Positions 1 to 11,774 of a stretch of 64,000 nucleotides of DNA are shown here, in pieces (position 1 is the first letter of the stretch; each line of letters opens with the position of its first letter). A model generated the notes under the pieces. That model was not told where the DNA came from and did no database searches. It saw only the letters and a list, made by a program, of their open reading frames with translations. A program made the translations under genes and the position numbers. This DNA is from Morella rubra (Eukaryota > Streptophyta > Magnoliopsida > Fagales > Myricaceae): assembly GCA_003952965.2 (NCBI GenBank), contig CM025855.1, positions 6,735,610-6,799,609 of the forward strand, written 5' to 3'.

Positions 1-3000
1 AAGGTCGAACCCTACCCTATATGTGAACCTTGTTTGGAAGGTAAAATGACCAAGAACCCTTTTAAGGGAAAAATGATAAGAGCTACTGGTCTATTGGAGT
101 TGGTATACACTGATGTATGTGGTCCATTTAACCACATAGCCAAAGGAGGTTTTTTCTACTTCATTACTTTTTCAATGATTATTCCAGGTATGGTTATCTA
201 TACCTGATGAAACAAAAATCTGAAACCTTTGAAAAGTTCAAAGAATTTCAGATGGAAGTAGAAAACCAATTGAAATGAGTATTAAGATACTCAGGTCTGA
301 CAGAGAGGTGAATACATCTCTGGTGAATTTCAGACATATCTACGAGATAAAGGCATCATATCTCAGATGACTCCCCCTGCTACACCACAACATAATGGTG
401 TTGCAGAAAGAAGAAATCGAACCTTATTGGATATGGTTCGATCAATGATGAGCATATCTGAATTACCTATATATTTTTAGGGTTACGCCTTGGAGGCAGC
501 TGTTTATATCTTAAACATGATACCCACTAAGTCAGTTCCAAAAACTCCTTATGAATTATGGACTGGTAAGAGACCTAGTCTTAATCATTTGAGAGTATGT
601 GGATGTCCAGCTCACGTTAAAGTGTTTAATGTGGGAAAGCTGGAATCAAGGACTATAAAGTGTGGGTTACCCAAAAATGGCCACTGGATATCATTTTATG
701 ATCCATGTGATAAAAAGGTAATTATCAGCAAGAACACAACTTTTCTTGAAGAAGAGTATTGCCTTAGTACAGGTAGAAGTAAGATTGTTCTTGGAGAACA
801 GTCTGCTGAGCCAGTAATCTCAGGCAGATGAGATCAATGAAAGGAATATTACTGAACCTACTAATGAGTCTGAAGAGTTCAGAACTCAAGAGCCTTGACG
901 TAGTACAAGGGTAATTAGAACCTCTAGTGAGATTATCATTGCTAAATGAGATTTATCAAATGGAATCAGTGGGGTTGGATGATGATCCATACAATTACCA
1001 AGAAGTTATATGTGACAAGGATGCAGCACACTGGAAAGTGGAAATGGAGTCTGAGATGGACTCCATGTACTCCAATGAGGTTTGGACACTTGTTGATCAA
1101 CCAAAAGGCATCAAGCCTATAGGTTGTAAATGGGTGTTCAAAAAGAAAGAAGAGGACCCACTGGATAGGTAGAGACCTTTAAAGCCAGAACTGGTAGCGA
1201 AGGTTATACTCAAAAACATGGTATTGACTATGAGGAAACTTTTTCACCAGTGGCTATGATGAAGTCCATCAGAATTCTGTTGTCTATTGCAGCTCATTAT
1301 GATTATGAGATATGACAGATGGATGTTAAAACCGCATTTCTGAATGGGTACATCCATGAGGAGATTTATATGGATCAACCTGAGGGTTTCCAATCTCCAG
1401 ATAATGAGGCAAAAGTGTGCAAACTGAATAAGTCCATGCATCGCGTTGTTGGAACATGCATTTTGATGAAAAAATCAAAGAGTTTGGTTTTTCGTAAAAC
1501 ATGGATGAGCCTTGTATATACAAGGAGATTAGTGGGAGTTCAGTGATAGTTTTGATTTTGTATGTTGATGATATTCTACTTATAGGGAATGACATCGGGG
1601 CGATGTCATCCGTGAAAACATGGTTGGCGAACCATTTTTCAATAAAAGACCTCGGGGAAGCGTCCTATATTCTTGGAATCAAATTGTTTAGAACCGAGAA
1701 AAGAGGCTTTTGGGACTTTCACAAGTCCACTATATTGACAACATACTGGCAAGGTTTAGTATGCAGGATGCCAAGAAAGGGTTCTTACCTTTTAGGCATA
1801 ATATTCATCTCTCCAAAAGGATGTCTCCGAGACACAAGAAGAGAGAGATAAGATGAGGTCATGTCCTTATGCTTTGGCTGTAGGGAGCCTCATGTATGCA
1901 ATGCTTTGTACAAGGCCAGATATTAGTCATGTTGTTAGTATTGTGAGTAGATATCGATCAAATCCAGGTCCTGAACACTAGACAGCAGTTAAGCATATCC
2001 TCAAGTATTTAAAAAGGAACCAAACACTACATGTTGGTGTTTGGAGGTGAGGATTCGCAAATACATAGAAAGAAGGTTTCATCTTATACGTGACATAGTG
2101 AACCGGGGTGATGTGGTTATGAACAAGATAGCGTCAGCTGAGAACATTGCAGACCCGTTCACAAAGACATTGACGCAAAAGGTGTTTGAGAAACATTTAG
2201 AGTCAATGGGAGTCAAGTATATGTATAACTGGTTTTAAGTGCAAGTGGGAGATTTGTTAGAAGTATGCCCTAAAAACTAGTTTTATTTAAAGATGATTAT
2301 ATGATAATTATTTATTTTGTGTTTATCACATATGTTTATTTATTTATGGGTATTGTGTTGTGGCATAAGATGTCACACAGTTTTATTGTTAAGTGACATT
2401 GTAGAGAAGTCATGCCAATGATTAATGAATCAAAGGCGGAGAGTATGACTTTTCGGTTCCTTGTTTACTTGACGTTTGTTCTAGACCAAGGTACATGTTT
2501 ATGTATATAGGTCTACACTCGTTGTGCCTCTATTAAATAGGATGATGGACTCTGTCATTGAGGTGGTGACCTTAAGCAAACGAGTGGATGCATTGTAAGA
2601 GTACATGCATTGAACGGATCTAATATGAATATCTTCTAGAAGTGATCACCGATGGTGAGAATGATATTCGGCACAATCGACTTATGGTATCCTTAGACCT
2701 GAGAGGTTTATATGGAATTGTTTGTTGTATACTTGTGCTCTGACCGAGTCATTTGGTGATGATCTTTATAGGTCAAATATTCCAGACAAAGTTGGGTCTT
2801 GTATATAGTAAATAGTTTTGTATAGATGCTCAATAAGGAATCCACCAGTCTCTTAACGAGATAGTATATTCATTAAATCTGTATGGGGTTGAACTCTGGA
2901 AAATCACTGGCCAGTGTAATTAATAAATTGTTTTGGAAACAATTTGGGAGTTCAACAAATTACAGATTGGAATTAAGAATTATATGAGCTAGGGATTTAA

Positions 3001-3708
3001 TCGGTGATATTATTCTGATCCTATTGGCTCATGTGAAATATAGAATGGTGGAAGGATAAATAAGTTAATATTGTTAGCAAAAGGGATTTCACAAATCAAT
3101 CTCAAAATTCTCGGGGGTGAATTGTAATATGTTGATGGACTTGATTACAATTAGTAGAAGCCAAAATTCGAATAAAAGAATATAAGAGAGTTAATGGAAA
3201 AAAGTTTTTCCATGTGATCCTACGGCCGAGATTTGAGATCCTAACGATCCACGCATATCACAGCTAGGGTTTTCATATATAAGGATAGCTATGAGATAGT
3301 CTACCCTAATTAATTGGACTAATTGTTAGTCTAGAGTTGGCCATCAAGACTCAGAGAAAATCGTAAGATAGTTGTGAGCGTGGAGAGGAAGGAGGCAGAA
3401 CACTTGAGCTGCTATTGTGGAATCTCGGGATTGTGAGTTCGACAAGAACCTGAAGATTATCGAAGAATTCTCAGGATCTAAGAAGAGAATTGGTAAGTTA
3501 ATTTTCCGCAGACAAACTTTCAATTGGGATGTACTGGGAGCTGAAGAATTGAACGTCCAGGCGGAACATAGGGAAAACGCGCGTAATTTGGATGAGTCGT
3601 GTTTGGAACCCTATAGTAGAAATTGTAGTCACTACAGCGGATGTTTGAAACTTTTCCGGCAAGAGAAAAATCGAGATTGTGTTTGCATTTAAAAAGAGTC
3701 CCATTCAC
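1..3708 (+). mobile_element. Degenerate Ty1/copia LTR retrotransposon, 3' part
   Basis: The window opens inside a copia polyprotein and the order is integrase, reverse transcriptase, RNase H. At 60-135 a zinc-finger tail is followed by the integrase motif TDVCGPF. At 370-440 there is the second integrase signature (PQHNGVAERRNRT), and at 490-620 the integrase C-terminal region (YELWTGKRPSLNHLR). Reverse transcriptase pieces follow: WVFKKK near 1128, DVKTAFLNG at 1322, and the catalytic YVDDILLIGND at 1561-1593. The RNase H tail ENIADPFTKTL is at 2140-2172. The frame is broken many times, including a stop just before 480, so it cannot encode its own transposition. The strong family motifs make the identification firm; the right end is uncertain. 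Confidence 0.93.
2255..3708 (+). repeat. Probable 3' LTR of the copia element
   Basis: A purine tract (AAGTGGGAGA, 2243-2252) lies directly before TGTTAGAAGTATGCCC at 2255, the usual polypurine-tract/LTR junction of this copia group. The LTR has no long coding frame of its own. A TG...CA end fits a CA at 3707-3708, but the 5' LTR is outside the window, so neither the end nor a target duplication can be confirmed. Confidence 0.6.
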
Positions 3709-5167
3709 ATTATAGATGGATGAAAAGCTCGGAAGATGAGTCGAATTGGTAACGGATTCTGTTAGGGACTATTTTAGTTGGCTATACTTCATATGTAATT
3801 TAGTTTATTTCCTAAGATATTAAGGTGTTTCGAAGCTTCTGTGAAGAATTGAAGATAGAAGTAAAAAGCTGAGTTTTTACCCAGAAATGTCAAATTAGCT
3901 GGAAGTCAGACACAAGTCAGACAAAAGAACGATTTGGGGCACTGCAGCAACAGAATTTGGTTAGTTCGTTTATAACTAAATTGATGACGTCATGAAAGAC
4001 CCAAAAATCTTAAAACCCTCCACTTAAACCGTGAGTCACCTAGAGCTTATAATCCCTTCTTTCTATTACGAAGGTGGGCTCAGAAAAATCTAGAAATACC
4101 GTGCATTCTACGTGAAACTTTCTCTTGAATCTTTCTGCCCCTTTTCTGAACCTTCATGTATATGAACTAAGAATGGAGCCTTGAAGATAAAAACCCCTCT
4201 CTTTAGGATTCTTAGTTCAATAGATTGATCACCTTTGTTATTTCCCCAAAAGAGATTCAAGACTTTCAGGAGGTTGCTGAAATCTTGAAGATCCAAGTGT
4301 CAAGTTCGTGCGTTTGCGGTTGTTGCGAGTTTGCAATGGAGGACGGCAATGTATGAATAGCTAGGTAAAGTAGTTAGCTTTTTGAATGGATGAGAGGTTC
4401 TCAATCCTTGCATTGGAGCATATCCGAATGGTGTAGTTCAGGTAAGAAAACAAGTGTGTTAGACTAGAATGTTGGGTATTCTTGAGTCTATGGATCACCT
4501 TGTATTTCGAGTTTGAAAAGCTAGTGAAATCGTCCCTAATTGTTCCTTTTGCCCAATTAGACAGATTTATTTCTTCCTAGTTTTTTAAAATTTTTATGTT
4601 TTAGTTGCTTGTGTGTTTATGAATGGCCTCTCTCTTTATCATTATCTGTTTCTTCAAAGTTTTAGTAGCAGTCTTTATTTGTTTTGGAAGTCCAGAAGGG
4701 ATTCGAATTCCTAGTACATTATTGAATAACAGCACCAGCTGAATTCTGGAAAGCGAGAAACAAAAATTTTTACCTTTAAAATTACCAATTTCAGTACCTG
4801 CCAGAACGATCTGTTATTTGGGTATTTCAATCCATGTCTCAACCCACGATCACAGAGTTAAATTGGGCAAATAATATTGCTTTGACCCAATTTTCTATGC
4901 TTTTAGTACCAAATTATAGAAAACCATCGTCTTATATAAACTGCTTAAAGAAGCTCATCTACCTATGAATCCGCATTCTATTACCCTCCCAGGAGGCAAG
5001 TACACCACACCTGAAAGTCCTCAAAGCTTTTTTTTTTTTTTTTTTTGGTTTTATGGTGCCTATAGTGTCACTTGCATTCTTAACACTACGGCCTTGAGTC
5101 TGCGTGTGGACCAATTTGTGACCCTAACAGCTCAGTTAACACGTAGTTTGGCTCCATTGCTTACTAC
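3709..5167. other. Intergenic, no gene recognised
   Basis: No coding frame with family motifs is visible. A T-run lies near 5030-5047. No kinase exon is present here, which matters because the LRK10L-type ORF on the minus strand would need its kinase in this stretch. Confidence 0.6.
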
Positions 5168-5932
5168 TCAAATACAAGACATACAATTTGTGCATATAAG
5201 ATCAGAAGAGGGATGCGTACCTCGTTTTGGTGGGCTTGCAGGGTTTGGATGGTTGTAGCATACACATGTCCGTGCTAAGTACTCCTGGCTCCATCCGTAT
5301 TCACAATGCCCTTGAAATCTGCTGCAGGCCAAATCACCTCTGTATCTCAAGTCAAAGCCTCTCTTCGCTAATAAATTTAGCTCCAAAATTAATGGGTGAG
5401 CCTTCTGAATTGGGATTTCAATTGTGCTATTGCATGATGGAATATGGGTTGAGTTAGTTTGTTGGGTAGTAGTGTAGAAGCCCTCAGTAGAACCCCCATT
5501 CCCTCTGCAATTGGAGCTGCTCGGCACCCAATCCGGAATCCCAGCGGTGCAGTTGTATAGAAAAGTCAGGTTCCCAGTACTCGAAGCGAAACCAAAGAGA
5601 TCATCATGTGTATGAAAGGTCGTGTTAACTAATTTCTTAGGACAACCGGTGTGGAAGATATCCTTGTCGACAATCGTCAGAACTTGTTCGTTTTCCTTTA
5701 TTTGCAGGACGATGTACTCTTCCAACATATCCTGATCTATCACAGGGTGACCTTCTTGGCACATGAGCTCCAAGCCTAGACCGTCACAATCTTTGGGGGA
5801 TTGACCATCTTGGAAAATATAAGTCGTGTTCGTCATGGAATTGTAATATAGAGGTGTGGAGAAGTCCAGAAAGGCAAATCCGACGATTAGAAAGAGTAAG
5901 GAAGAAGATGAAGGGAGCACTGTAGGATGCAT
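5168..5932 (-). CDS. LRK10L/WAK-type receptor ectodomain, kinase missing
   Basis: The minus-strand ORF is open from 6094 to 5168. I prefer the Met at 5932 because it starts a hydrophobic signal-like stretch (SSSSLLFLIVGFAFL); this gives 254 aa. The body resembles the extracellular part of LEAF RUST 10 locus receptor-like kinases: a wall-binding segment (DCDGLGLELMCQEG), an HTGCPKK segment, then the C-terminal cysteine part (LTFLYNCTAG, CSRFQGHCEYGW, CVCYNHP) with many N-glycosylation sites. Family members continue into a transmembrane helix and a Ser/Thr kinase. Here the ORF stops and the 1.4 kb downstream has no kinase, so it is a secreted or truncated form, or a pseudogene. The usual CGN/YPFW start of the wall-binding domain is not evident. 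A splice donor at the Arg-Gly codons near the 3' end is possible, but no next exon was found. Confidence 0.6.
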   Translation of the reverse strand: MHPTVLPSSSSLLFLIVGFAFLDFSTPLYYNSMTNTTYIFQDGQSPKDCDGLGLELMCQEGHPVIDQDMLEEYIVLQIKENEQVLTIVDKDIFHTGCPKKLVNTTFHTHDDLFGFASSTGNLTFLYNCTAGIPDWVPSSSNCRGNGGSTEGFYTTTQQTNSTHIPSCNSTIEIPIQKAHPLILELNLLAKRGFDLRYRGDLACSRFQGHCEYGWSQEYLARTCVCYNHPNPASPPKRGTHPSSDLICTNCMSCI

Positions 5933-6094
5933 TGGGAGAGTTGCAGTAGTGTGAAGAAGAATGATGGCGAATACAAGTATCAAACAATGAGCTCCATCGA
6001 TTATATGAAACAAAGATAAGCAATAAGCTACATCAATCAAGGCGGCGGCTATGTGGATTTTCCACAAAGATATTGACAGAAAAAAGAGACCCAA

Positions 6095-6660
6095 CGATCA
6101 AGAAGAAATTTCGCTACAGTTTCTCGATTGACAAGTTCAACACGCACAAGGCTTGAAATATTCACCACTGTTCATAGGCCAATCAGAATCCGGTCACGTT
6201 TTTTCTTGTCATCATGTATGAGAAATTCTTGTTTTTTCTCTTCCTTTTTTTTTTTGGGCAGTAAAAAATGAAAATCAGCTGCCTTGACCTTGAGATATTG
6301 GATTATTGGCAAGTCTTCTAGCAACCGATAAAGAGGAGTTTAAGCTGGTGAATTGATTGAAGTCGATGACTTGGACGAATCCAAATGTAAATTTATGAAG
6401 CAGATTGAAAGTATCAGGCATTGGATGGCGACAAGATAAAATATCAGTGGCGGGCATGGCAATTAGTATACAGAAAGGTAGCTAAGCAACCATTCGTCTC
6501 TTGGAAATTGACTTGGAAAGTCTAGTCGTCCACGACAATGTCGATGAAGTTAGCGGAAATGAAAGAAGAAAGACTGGATGGACTAAAAGCAAGCCGGCCC
6601 TATGCCTGCCCATCCTTTTGTTGAGGATCAACTATCAATTATCGATATGTGATATTAATT
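6095..6660. other. Intergenic, no gene recognised
   Basis: Short frames only. This is the upstream side of the LRK10L-type ORF; no clear TATA element or known repeat stands out. Confidence 0.5.
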
Positions 6661-6663
6661 TCA

Positions 6664-6880
6664 ACCATCAATTACCCCTTATACTATTTACACCTCCTGT
6701 TAATTTAAGCTGAAATTCATATTTTTATTCAAAGAAATGACAACTTTGCCCCTGTACAACATGTAATAGTAAAAAATCATGGGGATAAAATCGTCATTTT
6801 ATTGAACCAAAATATTAATTATGTCCAGATTAACTGTAGGAGTGTAATGTATAAACAATTAGTAGTTTTTAGTCTAATAT
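6664..6880. repeat. Degenerate foldback (MITE-like)
   Basis: The left arm, with TACACCTCCTGTTAAT near 6690, recurs as a diverged reverse complement on the right (near 6825-6870, TTAACTGTAGGAGTGTAA). The arms span most of the element, as in long-TIR MITEs. Ends are approximate and no target duplication was found. Confidence 0.45.
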
Positions 6881-6944
6881 GTCAATACCCCAATAATAAG
6901 TAGACAATAAGTGTATTTTTCTCCAAAATAACAATTTACAATTA

Positions 6945-7449
6945 GAGATAATTTCATAGTTCGCCTTTTAATTATGAGCAAAAATCAATGTAGCTTCCTA
7001 ACTTTCAAAACGGACTTTCATACCCTCTAAGTTTCCAAAATTATCGAAGTATGCCCTCTGTTCAAATTAGCCATTAAGTCAGACAAAAAAGGTGAGAAAT
7101 GACCGAAATGCCCTCCAAGTCAAAATTTTAAAAAAATAAGTAAAAATTCGAGAAGTAAATAAATTAAATAGATTATTGAAATAAAGTTTAAATAGATTTA
7201 TTTAAAAAATATTGCTTTTTAAAAAAAAAATTTATGTTTTTATAAATTTTTAAATATTTTTGGTAATTTTGTCTTAGAGGGCATTTCGATCATTTTTCAT
7301 GTTTTTCGGTCCAAATTAACAACTGATTTGGATGGAAGGCGTATTTTGATGATTTTGAAAATTAGAGGATGTAAAAATTCATTTTGATTGTTAGAGGGAC
7401 GTCATTGATTTTTTGCTCATAATTAATGGGCGAACTATGAAATTACCCC
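6945..7449. mobile_element. Mutator-type MITE with 9-bp target duplication
   Basis: This is a 505-bp non-coding foldback element. The left end GAGATAATTTCATAGTTCGC matches the reverse complement of the right end (GGGGTAATTTCATAGTTCGC), and similarity continues inward through the ATTATGAGCAAAAA and GCCCTC blocks. It is flanked by a perfect 9-bp direct repeat, TTACAATTA, at 6936-6944 and 7450-7458. A 9-bp duplication with long terminal inverted repeats is the mark of the Mutator/MULE superfamily. No transposase is present. Confidence 0.85.
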
Positions 7450-7498
7450 TTACAATTATATATTCATATATATATATATATCATCAAACACGTCATAT

Positions 7499-7800
7499 GA
7501 AACACATCACTTTTTGACCCCCAATTGTTTGACAAATGTCATTTTGTGGTTCAAGTTACCAATTTCATTATACTCGCCCTCAAAGTATTGAAATTCATCA
7601 ATTTACACTCCCTTTACAACGATTCAGATGTCAAGATTATGTGACGTAACTAATTTTTCTATTATCCCAATGGTAGAATTTGATTAAGGGCACAAATTAA
7701 TAAATTTCGATAATTGAAGGACAGAGTCTGATGAAATAAGTAGTTTGGAGCTTAAAATGCTATTTATCTAAAAGTTGGTGGGCAAAAAGTGAAGTTTACC
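7499..7800. repeat. Degenerate long-TIR foldback element
   Basis: The left arm from about 7508 (CACTTTTTGACCCCCAA) pairs with the reverse complement of the right arm near 7780-7794 (CACTTTTTGCCCACCAA). Diverged pairing runs through the middle. Exact ends and target duplication are not clear. Confidence 0.5.
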
Positions 7801-10800
7801 ATAAAGTTGATGACTAGGACATGTACATTTGTTTTTATTTGAAGCATTGCATTTAGAATTTGATGACGACTTTTGTAGGTTAGGCTTCCTTTGTTTCACC
7901 ATCAACTACGAAATATACTTTTCTTAGTTTCTGTTGTTTGGTGAGGTTAGTAAAATTTATTAAATCGAAAATAGAGTTGGTTAACTTGTCAAAAAGAGGC
8001 TTCAGTATAAAGTGGCTTCCTTAAAAAAAAAAAAAAAAAAATCGACTTTCACAATGTATATCAATATCTCAACTCCTTTTCTCTATTAGCCTGATGCAGG
8101 GGTTTGTAACAACCCAACAATCCAATCTGTCTCGACTTGATCGGGTAGATTTTCATCGGATTCGGGATCAAATTCAGTATAGAGTTGAGCAACACGACCA
8201 CAAAAAAGGCCTACCGGACCTTAACCTTCAAAAGTTACGTTTTAATTTATTTATTTTTATACCATGCATGCCATCTTGCATTTCACCCTCAGTCGACCTC
8301 GAGCCAACCACAACATGCCAACTCGTCTCAAGTTCATGTGCAATCGGCGTTTGGATCAGCCCAAAAATCCAACCCTGACTGAGTTGGGGTAAGGGTTAGG
8401 TAGCCTATTGGGGTCACAGATATGTTACACAACCCCACCCAACAATACACACTCTTAAGCCCACATTTTTTTCTATTCTTAGCTCATCTTATGTAAATAT
8501 GAATATTTTTATCATGATATATATCTTATATATAGTCAATATTTGATTTACTCTTATTTTTTTTATTTTAATTAAAAATAAGCATATATATATATTATTT
8601 CATTGATTATATATTTTATTTCTAATTTATGTCAAATGATGTTAAGAATTCAATAAGCATGCATCAAGTATCGAATAATATTTTCAAGAAACATATTTGA
8701 GATAGTAACAAAATATCAAAAATTATAATACTTTACTCATTGGAAATTATTTTATATTTTAAATAAATTTGAGTAGAAACAAATGGATTGCAAATGCAAA
8801 TGCAAATGTACATCATCTTGTATCGAGTATGATGATGTCAAAAATCACCAATGACCGAAGCCGATCAGATCTGCAAAGGAGCAAAGGAAAGGGGCAGAGT
8901 CGGGCGTGAAAGCTTCGATGCCTAAGTCAGATCTCATGAGAGTTTAGTCTTAGAATAGTAAATGAAGCGTGAGAAAATAAGGATGGTGTGCCTGGCTATT
9001 TGTATGCGGGGGAATTAGAATTCTGGTGGGGATCTTGGTGCCATAAGTCTTAAAGTCCTGGTGAGAGTTTTAGTGCTGTGAGTCTCAGGACTCTTTAAAT
9101 GTTAGCACGGTAAAATATGGGGGAACCCCTTTTTTGCGTGAGGGCCGGGGGCCTTTGGAGGCGCTTATGACCTTGGGGCTTTGAGAAGCTGCAGCTGGGC
9201 TGGCACATCTCTATTGGGCTGGACCATGGGGGACTACAGCTAGGCGGGTACACCTTTTTTTGGGTTGGGCCAATCATATTATAGCCCAGGCATTGTCTGA
9301 CAATATGAATAGGCCAAGGGTCGAACTGCAAATTGAATGGGTACAAAATGAGTGCTCCTAAAACAATATTTGAATTGGTACAAATATGGGTAGGCCGAAA
9401 TTCAGTTACTAAATATGGGCTTGACATTGCAACTAAAAGAAGGCCCAAACCACAAAAGGCTCACCAAATGAAATGAAAAAGAGTCCACAATAATGGCCCA
9501 AAAATCCTTATCCCTACCTCGTGAGCCCAACAAAGACTACAGCCGTGAGCCCAACAAAGACTACAACCGACTTTTATTTCTTTATCCTTTTTGGTCTTTC
9601 TGTACTATTTTTTTTTCTTTCAAAAATTTGGTAGTTTCTATTTTTGACACGACTTTTCAATTTTTATTTATATTTAATTAAACATGGAAGATAGGGACTT
9701 TCCAAGTAACCTAGGGCTATGCCGTAATTTTTCGTTAAATATTAGTTAAAAGAATAGTTTGATATCTCGAATTATAGAATGATGTATTTTTTGGCCAATG
9801 TTTGGATGAGCCAAATTTTTTTTTGGAGGTAGTGTAAATTTGATTGAGATTTTTGAAAAATGATTTGGAATTTATAAAAAATTATTAGAGTTTATAAAAA
9901 TATTTTCGTATCAAAATTTTTAGTGTCATCCAAAGATAGGTGAAGATTACGAAATTAAGGGCATGTTTATAAACCAAAAGTTTGGCCAAAATTTTTCTCA
10001 TTCTAAAATTTTCATCTGCAAACGTAACCAACTCCAAAATTTTGATCAAGAAAATAATAAAAAAAATTTCAAAATCATCTCTCTCCCATCAAATAATATC
10101 TTTCTTCATTTTTTTCATCAATCCCTATGAAAATATATAAAACTATAATCTATCTCAATTTTGAAAATATTCCTAAATTTCGGAAAATTTTCTTTTAAAA
10201 AACATGTACTAAAAATTCAGGTCTTAAGACTACATTGCGAAGAGAAAAGAACCTGCAGAATCTTGAAAATGTGGTCGCGTGGTTATAGCAAGATAAAAGG
10301 GTGAGATCCTTGAGCGAATGGGATGGACCACATGGACCACCTTCTTGTTATTCCCAAGGCATCCTAAATTTACACATCCTCGTAGTTATATGGTGGACTG
10401 CAATGTCAAAATCCATATTGATAACAAATAGGGCCGACCGGCCGAAGCCCATAATTAACCTTGCCAAAAACAATTGTTACCCTCCTTACTGAAGCCGCTA
10501 GTCTAGCCTTCTTGAAGACTGTCTAGGACAGCGGCTAGCAATGAAGCCGGAACAAGGGACAAGTGTAGAAATGGCTTCACGGAGTAGAAAATCGAAGGAG
10601 GCCGGGCTACATGTATTTTTAATTTATAGTATGTTGGTTTTGTAAAAAATTTAAGATTTTTAAAATTTTGATAGAATAGTGAATATTTATATAAAATAAA
10701 ATTTTATAGAATTTTGTATAAAAATTAGTAAAAATTTTAAAAATATTTAATTTTTATTAGAGTTTATAAAAAATTATAAAAAGATGATTTGATATAATTA

Positions 10801-11774
10801 TTTAATAAAAAATATTAAAATTATTTTTAAAAAATATGAAAAGAAAATATTTATTATAATCTTTTTTAAAAAAAATAAAAATTACGTGAAAAAGTATTAG
10901 AAGTTGTATAAAAAATATTAATATTTATGTAATAATTTTTTAAATTTCAGACGCTAGTTAGTTATGTAAATTTTGTTAAATCTTATAGGAGTATTCTAGA
11001 GTAAAAATTTTGAGGATTAAAAATTTTGAAAGTTTTAAAGTTTGTAAAAAAATAAAGATATTTTATAAAATTTAATGAAAAAATAAAAAAGAAGAATATT
11101 TTAATAAATATTTTAATAAAAAAAATTAAGAAAGAAAAAAAAAATTATTTTTTTTTTGTTTTTAGTGAGGGTAAAAATTGTGGGGGTGTAACACCACCTA
11201 TATTTCAAGATACTTTTGCCATGCCCAATTTCTAACCTTTTATATCCGGTAGGCCAACCGGGAAACTGGCGCTCCGACAAGCCAACCGCGTTCCAGCTAT
11301 TTGTCCAGGCTCCGGACGCATTCGTCAATCGTGGGTCAGATGAAGGGTCCCACCATACTCACACTAGCCTACTACCGACATCAACAAAGATTCCGTAAGC
11401 TAACCAATGAAGAAATGCCACGCGATATAAGTCTTAATCTTTTGTAGAATCGTATGCATGATTGAGGAGGACCACCAAACGCCAGTGGAGTTATGACCGT
11501 CTCATCCTCAAGGCCTCTTAAATCATTGCCGGGTTACCCGCAAAAAGAGTGTCACGATTTGGCTCACCTTGTCACGTCCCACAAGCATCCAAAAAAGTTG
11601 GCGACGGAAAGCATATGAAATCCCCGATTATCATCAAAAGCAGAGATGCTATTAAAACCCCCAAAACTCAAAAAGAAACAAAATCGAAAGCCGAGAGATA
11701 AATATAGAATCCTAAGAAATAGTGGGGAACAGTACTAGGAAGCCACTAGCCAGTGAGCGAGAGACAAAGCGATA
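7801..11774. other. Intergenic, AT-rich, no gene recognised
   Basis: About 4 kb without a supportable gene. 8020-8041 has an A-run; 10620-11150 is extremely AT-rich low-complexity DNA. The 8850-9480 stretch looks transposon-derived but has no identifiable motif. The last 100 bp form the leader of the DUF1218 gene. Confidence 0.5.

Noticed and set aside
3417..3692. 91-codon ORF on the plus strand
   Set aside because: It lies inside the copia LTR and has no protein-family motif.
9095..9448. 117-codon minus-strand ORF
   Set aside because: Composition looks random (Pro/Ser/Cys mix, no domain) and it sits in probable transposon debris.
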